Positions 1 to 6,008 of a DNA stretch of 8,764 nt are shown here, one piece after another. A program made the translations under genes and the position numbers. The stretch is from DATCHW01 sp036508135. GTDB taxonomy: Bacteria; Bacteroidota; Ignavibacteria; Tepidaquicellales; Tepidaquicellaceae. Below the pieces are notes generated by a model that saw only the letters and a program-made list of their open reading frames with translations, did not search any database and had not been told where the DNA came from. The stretch lies in contig DATCHW010000186.1 in the NCBI GenBank assembly GCA_036508135.1, positions 1-8,764 of the forward strand, written 5' to 3'. Numbering within the stretch: position 1 is the first letter of the stretch; each line of letters begins with the position of its first letter.

Positions 1-220
1 TACATTTTTTAATAACTTCCTGTGCTTGAGGAGGTCCCATTGAGATGATAGAAACTTTTCCGCCCATTTGTTTCTTTATTTTAACTGCTTCTTCAACAGC
101 ATGAGCGTCAAAAGGATTAATAATGGTGGGAGCAGTCGATCTGTCCATGGTATTTGTTATAGGATCCATTTTAATTTCAGTCGTATCAGGTACTTGTTTT
201 ACACAAACTAAAATATGCAT
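1..220 (-). CDS. etfB: Electron transfer flavoprotein subunit beta, N-terminal part (runs off the window)
   Basis: The minus-strand frame starting at 220 begins MHILVCVKQVPDTTEIK and continues through INPFDAHAVEEAVKIK to a SMGPPQAQEV segment. This is the characteristic N-terminal alpha/beta fold of EtfB/FixA proteins (about 260 residues), of which 73 are visible. EtfB pairs with EtfA to carry electrons by FAD between dehydrogenases and a ferredoxin, NAD or quinone acceptor. An AGGAG site lies about 10 nt before the ATG. An ATG slightly upstream (228) is in another frame and stops at once, so 220 is the start. It follows menG by 61 nt on the same strand and is probably co-transcribed with it. 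Whether this Etf is bifurcating or quinone-linked cannot be told from the visible part. Confidence 0.93.
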   Translation of the reverse strand, partial: MHILVCVKQVPDTTEIKMDPITNTMDRSTAPTIINPFDAHAVEEAVKIKKQMGGKVSIISMGPPQAQEVIKKC

Positions 221-281
221 ATAATCATAACTCCTTTTTTAGTACAGATTGCTTTAATATAGCAAAACTGGATATTTATTT

Positions 282-989
282 TTATAAGGGTTTAGTTCCG
301 AAATGTAGTGAAGCAACTCCACAAGTTAGGGATTTAAACTCTGAATTTTCAAAACCAATATTTTTAAATTCGTGTCGCAGTTGACGTTTTGACATAAAGC
401 CGTTTACCGAATCACGCAGATAATAATAGGCTGCTTTATCCTGGGTACCTAGGTAGCCAATGACTGGTAATACAAAATTGAAGTATAAATTATATATATT
501 TCTCAAAGCAGGTATTTCAGGTTTAGATAATTCTAAGCAAACTGCTTTGCCCCCTGGTTTTAAAACTCTATACATTTCAGAAATAGCTTTTCTTTTATCA
601 GGTATATTTCGTAAACCAAAGGCTATTGTTATACTATGGAAGGTATTATCTTCGAATGGAAGCTCCATAGCATCTCCTTGTATCAAGTCATATTTGTATT
701 TATCCAATGATTTATTAAGTTTTTTATTTCCAACATTAATCATTTCTCTATTGAAATCCAGACCTATAACTGGTGTGTTTTCACCAACCGCTTTACATTC
801 AAGTTCTATCATTTTACCTGTACCGCAGCACAAGTCTAATACTTTATCATTTTCTTTAATGTTACATAGTTTTACAGCTTTTTTTCTCCATAGCTTATCA
901 ATATTCAGAGATAGTATTGTATTTAATTGATCATAGTTATTAGCAATTGATGAAAACACACTTTGCACATCTGTGGTGATTTCTCTCAT
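282..989 (-). CDS. menG: Demethylmenaquinone methyltransferase (UbiE/MenG family)
   Basis: This 235-residue protein is a class I SAM-dependent methyltransferase of the UbiE/MenG family and has the family's normal length. The SAM-binding motif I (VLDLCCGTGK) is at residues 50-59. The acidic LDFNREM loop is near 77-83, the LPFEDNTFHSITIAFGLRN segment near 110-128, and RVLKPGGKAVCLELSKP near 141-157. It would methylate the quinone ring of a demethylmenaquinone or related prenylated quinone at the membrane, the last step of the pathway. The start has an AGGAGG site 8 nt upstream. The ATG overlaps the stop of the preceding 47-codon ORF (TAATG), which implies translational coupling. The neighbouring prenyl diphosphate synthase and Fe-S membrane protein fit a quinone electron-transfer role. 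The exact quinone substrate is inferred, not shown. Confidence 0.93.
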   Translation of the reverse strand: MREITTDVQSVFSSIANNYDQLNTILSLNIDKLWRKKAVKLCNIKENDKVLDLCCGTGKMIELECKAVGENTPVIGLDFNREMINVGNKKLNKSLDKYKYDLIQGDAMELPFEDNTFHSITIAFGLRNIPDKRKAISEMYRVLKPGGKAVCLELSKPEIPALRNIYNLYFNFVLPVIGYLGTQDKAAYYYLRDSVNGFMSKRQLRHEFKNIGFENSEFKSLTCGVASLHFGTKPL

Positions 990-1132
990 TATTTAAACCT
1001 CCTGACATCAAATAAAATATTAAGAAAACTGTTAATTGGTAAAATTGCTCCCAGGTTTACTGTAATTGCCGGACCTATGAAAGAGAAAGGTCTTACAGCT
1101 CTTAGATATCTCTTGCCTTTTTCTTTAAACAT
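989..1132 (-). pseudogene. Short ORF resembling the N-terminus of a UbiA/MenA prenyltransferase, probable internal-deletion remnant
   Basis: A 47-codon minus-strand frame runs from an ATG at 1132 to a TAA at 991-989. It has a good GGAG site 8 nt upstream and a 1-base TAATG overlap with menG. Residues 9-32 (YLRAVRPFSFIGPAI... with a VNLGAIL stretch) look like the opening of UbiA-family membrane prenyltransferases, which attach the polyprenyl chain to the quinone head group and are normally about 290 residues long. The aspartate-rich NDxxD catalytic motifs are absent. The tail (ILFDVRRFK) simply reads through the menG ribosome site. Its position between an Fe-S membrane protein and menG, in an operon with a prenyl diphosphate synthase, is where a UbiA gene would be expected. 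It may be a dead remnant kept for translational coupling, or a small membrane protein. The family link rests on about 25 residues. Confidence 0.5.
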
Positions 1133-1156
1133 AAATATTCTCCTTTTTTATATTTA

Positions 1157-2551
1157 CTACATCCGCATTGCCATTGGAAGAGAAAATAATAGTATATTTG
1201 CTACTGCAAGTAATATCATTAGAATTGTGTAAACCACTGTGGTTCCTAAAACTGTTGATTTAATTTGACTGCTCCTGGCAAGTCTATAAGCAGTATATAT
1301 TGAACCTACCGTACCAATTGTAATTATTATATACTGAAGCATTTGAATAGTTGGACTAGAGACTAATGCTGTTGAAGCTCCATTAGATGACATCCCGAAA
1401 AGTTCCATAAAAGTGTAACCCACTGATTTACCTTCTGCCAGCAAATGAAACAGGTTATGAGCTATATGGCCTGCTAAGTCTAACGGTATAATAGCGTATC
1501 CAAATCTAGCAAAATTTTCTTTAACGGAAGTTTTATTAAATTTTTTAGCAATAAGTCCTGTTAAGAGGAGTAATGCAACAGGAATGGCCATGGCTATAAG
1601 GAAAGTAACCGTAAAGGTTATATAATAATTTGTAGTTCCCAGGATATTTTCAAGAGAATTTAATATTTCGCCCCATATTTCCAGCATGGTTATGTTTTGA
1701 ACAAATACAATACCCATGATTACGATGGCTAAAAATGCAACTTCTATTTTCGGTTTTTTGAGATTCCATAATTCCTGAGTAGGAATTCGAGTACTGATTG
1801 TTATGGAGTCGTTTGGACAATTTTTCACACAATTACCGCATAAGTTACATTCTGCACTATCATCCATTGTTCTGGGAAATTCAAACATAGGGCATCCCGG
1901 AACTTCAGTTGTGCCTTTGTAACAAGAAGCTGTTGTACATTTTTTACATATTTCTGGGGTTCCGCGTAGTTCCACCATACCTGCTCTGGAATAATTGCCA
2001 GATAATCCACCAAGGAAACATAGATATCTGCACCAAGTCCTTCTCTCAAAGAGTGCACCGGAAAATATTACAGCGGTCGTTATCATTAAAAGCAAAACGC
2101 CTGAGCCACGAGGGTTCTCAACAATTCCCCAAACATGGTCACTCCATGTGATCATAAGAAAGGTTATATCAATAATCCAAATACCATATTTTTTCAGAAA
2201 TTTTGGTACAGGTTTGTTGTTACCGACAAATTTCTGAACCACATCATTTAGGTATCCAAAAGGGCATACAATACACCAAAACCTTCCGAAAAGCAGTAGA
2301 AGAATAGGAAGTAGCGGCCACCATAACACCCAGGTTCCAGCAGTTCCGAAGTTATCATGAGCTTCTCCGGGTCCAATGATTAACTCTAAGACGATAAAGG
2401 CAAAAATTAGAGCTATTGGCAGCTGAAATACTCCAGGATACATTTTACTTTTAATAAAATTTTTAAACTTTTTATTTTTTAATAAGTCGTTTTCTTTTTT
2501 TACTGTTGAAGGAGGTAAATCCTGTTTTAAAGGTATTTTAATCTTTGCCAT
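1157..2551 (-). CDS. NapH-like polytopic membrane protein with two 4Fe-4S clusters
   Basis: This 464-residue membrane protein belongs to the NapH/CcoG-like ferredoxin group. The cytosolic N-terminus (1-40) is followed by membrane segments near 43-61, 73-92, 124-138 and 151-167. They carry the family's paired cysteine motifs: WCIVCP (C93, C96) and WCRYLC (C174, C178). A two-cluster ferredoxin part follows, CKKC at 202-205 with C210 and C220P, then CNLCGNC with C245P (235-245). More helices follow to the C-terminus. Helix 352-371 holds three histidines in LAGHIAHNLFH. Such proteins pass electrons between quinol and periplasmic or cytosolic partners. The partner here is unknown, but the upstream YtkA/FixH-like gene (19 nt gap) and downstream menG and etfB suggest a quinone-Etf chain. 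The C-terminal helices differ from CcoG, which ends in an Ig-like domain. A purine-rich GGAAGG site precedes the ATG. Confidence 0.85.
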   Translation of the reverse strand: MAKIKIPLKQDLPPSTVKKENDLLKNKKFKNFIKSKMYPGVFQLPIALIFAFIVLELIIGPGEAHDNFGTAGTWVLWWPLLPILLLLFGRFWCIVCPFGYLNDVVQKFVGNNKPVPKFLKKYGIWIIDITFLMITWSDHVWGIVENPRGSGVLLLMITTAVIFSGALFERRTWCRYLCFLGGLSGNYSRAGMVELRGTPEICKKCTTASCYKGTTEVPGCPMFEFPRTMDDSAECNLCGNCVKNCPNDSITISTRIPTQELWNLKKPKIEVAFLAIVIMGIVFVQNITMLEIWGEILNSLENILGTTNYYITFTVTFLIAMAIPVALLLLTGLIAKKFNKTSVKENFARFGYAIIPLDLAGHIAHNLFHLLAEGKSVGYTFMELFGMSSNGASTALVSSPTIQMLQYIIITIGTVGSIYTAYRLARSSQIKSTVLGTTVVYTILMILLAVANILLFSLPMAMRM

Positions 2552-2570
2552 TAGTCCGTTTCCTTCCTTT

Positions 2571-3101
2571 CTAAGCTTTAGTAGATTTTTTCTTCTTTAT
2601 AATAGCAGCAATAACTATAACTAATATAATTACTGCCAAAAATCCACCAATTATAAGAAAATTAGGACCTGCGCTTTGTACTTTAACATCAAGATCCATG
2701 GTTTTTGCCTGTCCTTGTACATTATAAGTAGATGTAATGATCCACTGTCCACTTTTGTTGAAGTCTAACATGCCTGTATATACGCCTTTTTGGGAACCTT
2801 CTTTTAAATCTATCATCATGGGTTTATCTTCTTTCATACCTCCCATATCAGTAGATGTGTCCATAGCTGCAGTAAGTTTTAAATTAGGATTATCTAAAGG
2901 TTTTCCACTGCTGTCAAGCAGGGAAATTGTAAATTCATTGCTTCCTGGTTTAATTGTTTCATTTGCAAAGGTTAATGTGGTATTTACACCATCAGCCTGT
3001 TTATTTATTGGGGTACCGGTTGTAGCTGCAAATGCCAAAGTTGAAAAAGATAAAGCGAATACTAAGGTAAATACAAGGTTTTTAATTAATTTGAATTTCA
3101 T
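2571..3101 (-). CDS. Exported, membrane-anchored YtkA/FixH-like domain protein
   Basis: The 176-residue product has a signal peptide (1-25, cut near AFA-ATT), an extracytoplasmic beta-sandwich region at about 40-142, and one C-terminal membrane helix (148-168) ending in KKKKSTKA. The middle region resembles YtkA/FixH-type domains: IKPGSNEFTISLLDSSGKPL, then an MD..TDMGGM stretch, a GVYTGMLDFNKSGQW turn, and a final beta strand. Relatives are linked to copper handling and to assembly or support of membrane redox enzymes. The methionines at 80, 86, 89, 95 and 96 could bind a soft metal, but no binding site is proven. The gene lies 19 nt before the NapH-like gene, recalling the FixG-FixH pairing. 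An AAGGAG site sits 10 nt before the ATG. The family assignment is by pattern, and its direct role is inferred. Confidence 0.7.
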   Translation of the reverse strand: MKFKLIKNLVFTLVFALSFSTLAFAATTGTPINKQADGVNTTLTFANETIKPGSNEFTISLLDSSGKPLDNPNLKLTAAMDTSTDMGGMKEDKPMMIDLKEGSQKGVYTGMLDFNKSGQWIITSTYNVQGQAKTMDLDVKVQSAGPNFLIIGGFLAVIILVIVIAAIIKKKKSTKA

Positions 3102-3232
3102 GTTTATAGAGCTCCTTCATATTGAAAATATTTTTTGATCTTAAAAACTATTTATTATGGGAATTTAGTATTAAACTTAAATTTCTGCTAATTTATGCTT
3201 TGTGTATTGGGTTAGAGAGATTAACAATTTAA

Positions 3233-4054
3233 TTATGCGCTATTTACTTTTGCATGGGAGAAACAAAGAACCAAATTTACTATATTTATTAAACTGAATT
3301 TGTATGAAGAATCTTCAAATGCCTTAAGTGATGCTATTGCTCTGTTTCCATATAATTGAGCATCTTCTACTGTTATATTTAATTGATTATTAATATCTTT
3401 ATCCATACAATCATCCATTATCTGATATGCCATTCCTAGATTTAATCCGTACTCTTCTATGCCAGCAAGTTGTTTTTTTGTTGCTCCAGCCAATGCCGCT
3501 GCAATTTTGCAACTAACAGACATAAATAATGCTGTCTTACCTTTAATAATATTCAAATAAATTTCACGGCTAGGCGACTTATTTTCTGCTTGAATTACTT
3601 CAGCGGCGCACATGTATTCAGTTAACTCAACTATAATTTTATCAAATTCTTTTGGCAGTGAATTTGTGACTGTATTGAAAGCTAAAGAATAAACAACATC
3701 ACCTACTAATACTGCTATTTTCTTACCATAAATTCTATTGATGGTTTTTTGACCACGCCGGAACAAATCACCATCAATTACATCATCATGTATTAAACTT
3801 GCGCTGTGCATGAGCTCAATGCCTGTAGCCATTTGGATTAACTGATCATTAGTACTCTTTGGGAGCTTATTATTTACAATGCCCGCCGAGAGCAAAGCTA
3901 ATGTAGGTCGAAGCCTTTTTCCGGGAATTTTGAAAAAATAACCTATAATTTCTTGCAGACAATTGGTTTCTAAATTTTCACATATTTTTTTCAGCTCCTT
4001 CTCTACAAGATTCAGATTCTTACTTATTGGACAATAAATATCTTCAAACTGCAA
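3233..4054 (-). CDS. Trans-polyprenyl diphosphate synthase, short form lacking a post-SARM block
   Basis: The product is a class I (all-alpha) trans-prenyltransferase that would lengthen an isoprenoid chain from IPP to make the quinone tail. With the TTG start (4054) it has 273 residues. GKRLRP is at 45-50, the first aspartate motif DDVID at 90-94, FRRG at 98-101, KGKTA near 171-175 and the second motif DDCMD at 214-218. In usual homologues (about 320 residues) the second motif is followed by a GKPxGxD...GKxTLP block of 50-60 residues. Here it jumps to VEDAQLYGNRAIASLK, the normal C-terminal helix, so the block is missing in frame. GTG codons at 4066 and 4063 could be starts, but they lie inside the AAAGGTGG ribosome site, which is 8 nt before the TTG. 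Chain length and activity are uncertain. Confidence 0.85.
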   Translation of the reverse strand: MQFEDIYCPISKNLNLVEKELKKICENLETNCLQEIIGYFFKIPGKRLRPTLALLSAGIVNNKLPKSTNDQLIQMATGIELMHSASLIHDDVIDGDLFRRGQKTINRIYGKKIAVLVGDVVYSLAFNTVTNSLPKEFDKIIVELTEYMCAAEVIQAENKSPSREIYLNIIKGKTALFMSVSCKIAAALAGATKKQLAGIEEYGLNLGMAYQIMDDCMDKDINNQLNITVEDAQLYGNRAIASLKAFEDSSYKFSLINIVNLVLCFSHAKVNSA

Positions 4055-4096
4055 TCTTCTCACCACCTTTCTATATTGTAAAATTAAGCAATACCT

Positions 4097-4142
4097 TACT
4101 TTAAAGTACTTGCTGTTAAAATATTTCTCAAGTACAGTGCTG
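4097..4142. promoter_or_regulatory. Palindrome and imperfect direct repeats upstream of the prenyl synthase gene
   Basis: The spacer between the divergent prenyl synthase gene and the methyltransferase pseudogene holds a 12-bp palindrome, TACTTTAAAGTA (4097-4108). It also holds two copies of AGTAC followed closely by TGCTG (4105-4115 and 4131-4142), 26 bp apart. This arrangement could serve as an operator for the minus-strand operon. No clear -35/-10 pair stands out, and the sequence is AT-rich enough for chance palindromes. Confidence 0.25.
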
Positions 4143-4297
4143 ATTATATTAAAATGTTATGAAGAAATTATGTAGAAAGTAGATTTTTAAAAATAAACTT
4201 AGCTTTTCAATAAAATACTCAATACTTTCCTATATTAATGTTATATTAGTGCTATTGCTTCAAGATTTTTCTTAATAACCGGAGGTAAAGTAACCCT

Positions 4298-5072
4298 ATG
4301 AAAAGTAAATTAGGTAATGAAAATTTTATACCTGCATTAAAGTTTAAAGTATTAACAGGACATTTCGATATTTTCTTACGGATATTTATGAGAGAATATA
4401 AAATTGGTTAGAGTGTCAAAAGTATTTTTAACGAATTTTGAACACCCCATGTTGATATTCAACATTTATAGACACAGCATGATGTATGTCATAATTTTTA
4501 AGGTGTCTTTTGACACCTTAACCAAAATTAAAAATCAATTTATTAAATTTGCTCAAGTAAAGGCAGATGAAAAATTATTAGATTTTGGATGTGGAACAGG
4601 GACTTTGTTAATGATGTTGGCAACCCTTTATCCCAATAACGAACTGCAAGGTGTAGACATTGATGAAAATGTTCTGAAAATCGCACAAAATAAAATCATT
4701 AAAAATGATATGTATGTGCATTTGAAAAAAATTAATGGAACTAATTTACCCTATGAAGACAATTATTTCAGCAAAATTTTATCCAGCTTAGTAATACATC
4801 ATATTTCTTCTGAAAATAAGTTGATAATATTTGAGGAGCTTATAAGGGTATTAAAGCCAGGTGGAGAAATATTTATTTTGGATTATGGAAAGTAAAAGAG
4901 ATTATATTCGAAAATAATTGTACATATTTTTCGAAAATTAGAGCCAATTGATGATAATATTAATGGTCTAATTCCAGATGTATTAAAGAAAGCAAAATTT
5001 CATAACGTGACCATAAATAGTTATTATAAAACCTTGGTTGGAGATCTCACAATCTATCATGGGAAAAAGTAA
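4298..5072 (+). pseudogene. Class I SAM-dependent methyltransferase, broken by an insertion and an internal stop
   Basis: A GGAGG site (4281-4285) precedes an ATG at 4298. The first 36 codons (MKSKLGNENF...MREYKI) end at a 118-bp insertion that puts a stop two codons in. After the insertion the gene resumes at 4530 as KNQFIKFAQVKADEK. The SAM motif LLDFGCGTGTLL follows, then GVDIDENVLKIAQ, an acidic NGTNLPYEDNYFSKI segment and RVLKPGGEIFILDYGK. A TAA at 4893-4895 interrupts the same frame, which then continues (SKIIVHIFRKLEP... to VGDLTIYHGKK) to a TAA at 5070-5072. Without the insertion the gene would encode about 216 residues. Neither fragment could be a whole enzyme. The substrate is unknown; it resembles small clostridial methyltransferases near quinone or lipid genes. 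It is divergent from the prenyl synthase. Confidence 0.85.
4406..4523. mobile_element. 118-bp MITE-like insertion with 17-bp terminal inverted repeats
   Basis: The element begins GGTTAGAGTGTCAAAAG (4406-4422) and ends CTTTTGACACCTTAACC (4507-4523). These ends are inverted repeats matching at 15 of 17 positions. It is flanked by AAAATT on both sides (4400-4405 and 4524-4529), a 6-bp target duplication. Removing the element and one copy restores the methyltransferase frame exactly. It has no room for a transposase, so it is non-autonomous. It also folds internally: a 10-bp perfect stem with a TTTT loop at the right end (4498-4521) and a 7-bp stem ATGTTGA/TCAACAT (4449-4465). The parent transposase family is not identified. 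Confidence 0.85.
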
Positions 5073-5085
5073 TTAAAGATTATAT

Positions 5086-5299
5086 ATGAAGACGGAGTTA
5101 TATTTTAAAAACGCAAATGTCAAGGATGAAAGTAGCGATGAATCGTTCAGGTGCGGAAGAATTCGTAGTAGTGATGAAAGTACTGTAATGGTAACGGAGC
5201 GAAGGGATTCTGTTATCTATACTTCAAAAATAGAACAACCAGAAATGGGAGGATTTTATGCAGGAAGGAAAATCGTTTCAAATTTCAAAACATCAAATA
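5086..5299 (+). pseudogene. Remnant of a group II intron around the start of its reverse transcriptase ORF
   Basis: The plus strand carries sequence that resembles the leader and N-terminus of clostridial group II intron reverse transcriptase/maturase genes. One frame reads RCGRIRSSDES, VTERRDSVIYTS and IEQPEMGG. After a GGGAGG site (5247-5252), an ATG at 5258 starts MQEGKSFQISKHQ, the usual opening of such maturases. Similarity ends at about 5296, and the frame reaches a stop at 5327. None of the reverse transcriptase core, the intron 5' end or domains V/VI are present. The identification is from memory of the family's N-terminal wording and is moderate. Confidence 0.45.
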
Positions 5300-5300
5300 C

Positions 5301-5453
5301 TGTATGTTCTGCCAGTTTTAGTGCTTTAAAAGCTTGTAAAAATGCAATTTCGGTCTTTTCAGATGGGCTGTTTTGGGTTATCATAGTGGTATGCACCTTT
5401 CTTGTCTGATTTTTGTTGGTTTGCATTTTCATTATATCAGATGTTGGGTGCAT
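5301..5453 (-). pseudogene. Probable transposase N-terminal fragment
   Basis: On the minus strand a frame opening at 5453 reads MHPTSDIMKMQTNKNQ, then KVHTTMITQNSPSEKTEIAF and LQAFKALKLAEHT. This resembles the N-terminus of IS4-type transposases, although the family call is tentative. Likely similarity stops at about 5301, beside the end of the group II intron remnant (5296), and the frame then runs to a stop at 5256 through unrelated codons. Upstream on the minus strand are a TTGACA and a TATAAT, but 22 nt apart. No terminal inverted repeat could be paired, because the rest of the element is absent. The fragment cannot be functional. Confidence 0.35.
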
Positions 5454-5660
5454 TTTTCTGTCAATATGTGTTTTTCAGGAGTTACAGATATCGGTATTTC
5501 AATGCCTCAGCTCTATTTCAAAGCTGGGAAAGTTGAGTCTGTAATTATTGATGGAAATTTCTCTATAAAAAGCATGATAATAACAGGACGAAAATACCAA
5601 AAAATAGTCAGAAAATTGAGTGATTGGAAAAATAGTCGCAAAATCATTTTTATGCAAAGA
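5454..5660. other. Unassigned stretch, no recognised gene
   Basis: About 200 bp between the transposase fragment and the terminator. Short open frames exist on both strands (for example the plus-strand stretch with SMPQLYFKAGKVESVIIDGNF), but no ribosome site, family motif or repeat supports any of them. It may be another degraded mobile-element fragment or the former flank of one. Confidence 0.4.
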
Positions 5661-5686
5661 AAAAACGGCTTTTAAAAGCCGTTTTT
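5661..5686. terminator. Palindromic rho-independent terminator, bidirectional
   Basis: A perfect palindrome, AAAAACGGCT TTTAAA AGCCGTTTTT, forms a 10-bp stem with A and T tracts on the two sides, so it can work on either strand. It lies 11 nt after the stop of the minus-strand SHOCT gene and is best read as that operon's terminator. It also insulates against transcription from the remnants on the plus strand. Confidence 0.85.
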
Positions 5687-5697
5687 GCATTTGTTGC

Positions 5698-5940
5698 CTA
5701 AAGTTTTCTCAACTCAGTTTTTTTTCTATTATACTCTTCTTCATTGATTTCACCACGGGCATATCGCTCATTCAAAATCGCGAAAGCATTGTCTCCTGAA
5801 TGCGATCCTTCTTTTGGGCTTGTGTTCCTAAAGTGATGAACAGTGAAATAAACAGCAATGATAACCAGCACTAATAATAAAAACAGACCGAACATCATAA
5901 CACCGCCGAATCCGCCACCATATCCTATTCCATACATCAT
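5698..5940 (-). CDS. Small membrane protein with C-terminal SHOCT domain
   Basis: With the start at 5940 the product has 80 residues: a glycine-rich opening (MMYGIGYGGGFGG), one membrane helix (13-35), a short linker with HH and charged residues, and a SHOCT domain at 52-78 (AILNERYARGEINEEEYNRKKTEL). SHOCT is a short C-terminal helix pair found in many small membrane proteins, with a proposed oligomerization role. An AGGAGG site (5949-5954) lies 8 nt before this ATG. A longer frame from 5976 would put that site inside the gene and is rejected. It follows another SHOCT protein by 68 nt on the same strand, and a strong terminator follows. Its cellular role is not known. Confidence 0.85.
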   Translation of the reverse strand: MMYGIGYGGGFGGVMMFGLFLLLVLVIIAVYFTVHHFRNTSPKEGSHSGDNAFAILNERYARGEINEEEYNRKKTELRKL

Positions 5941-6008
5941 AATGAATTCCTCCTTTATTTTTATATCATATTTCAAAATAATCCATTATCTCTAAAGATA
6001 ACTTTGTT

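Noticed and set aside
460..930. 156-codon plus-strand open frame
   Set aside because: It lies wholly antisense to menG, has no recognisable domain, and menG is a clear family member with normal length.
1825..2237. Several overlapping short frames on both strands within the NapH-like gene
   Set aside because: They are out-of-frame shadows of a gene with clear Fe-S motifs; none has a ribosome site or motif.
2737..3138. 133-codon plus-strand open frame
   Set aside because: It is antisense to the YtkA/FixH-like gene, which has a signal peptide, membrane anchor and ribosome site; the plus-strand frame has none.
3118..3232. Possible promoter or terminator between the prenyl synthase and the YtkA-like gene
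   Set aside because: Only weak hexamers (TTTAAG...ATAATA on the minus strand) and no hairpin followed by T's were found; not strong enough to annotate.
4404..4895. A plus-strand open frame that could be annotated as a stand-alone 163-residue methyltransferase
   Set aside because: Its first ~40 codons are encoded by the inserted element, not by methyltransferase sequence. The true start is at 4298 and the frame is a piece of a pseudogene.
5086..5409. 107-codon plus-strand frame as an intact gene
   Set aside because: It joins a group II intron ORF-start remnant to unrelated antisense transposase sequence; no coherent domain runs through it.
5373..5690. Short plus- and minus-strand frames (5373-5675 and 5499-5690)
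   Set aside because: There is no ribosome site or recognisable family, and both run into the palindromic terminator at 5661-5686.
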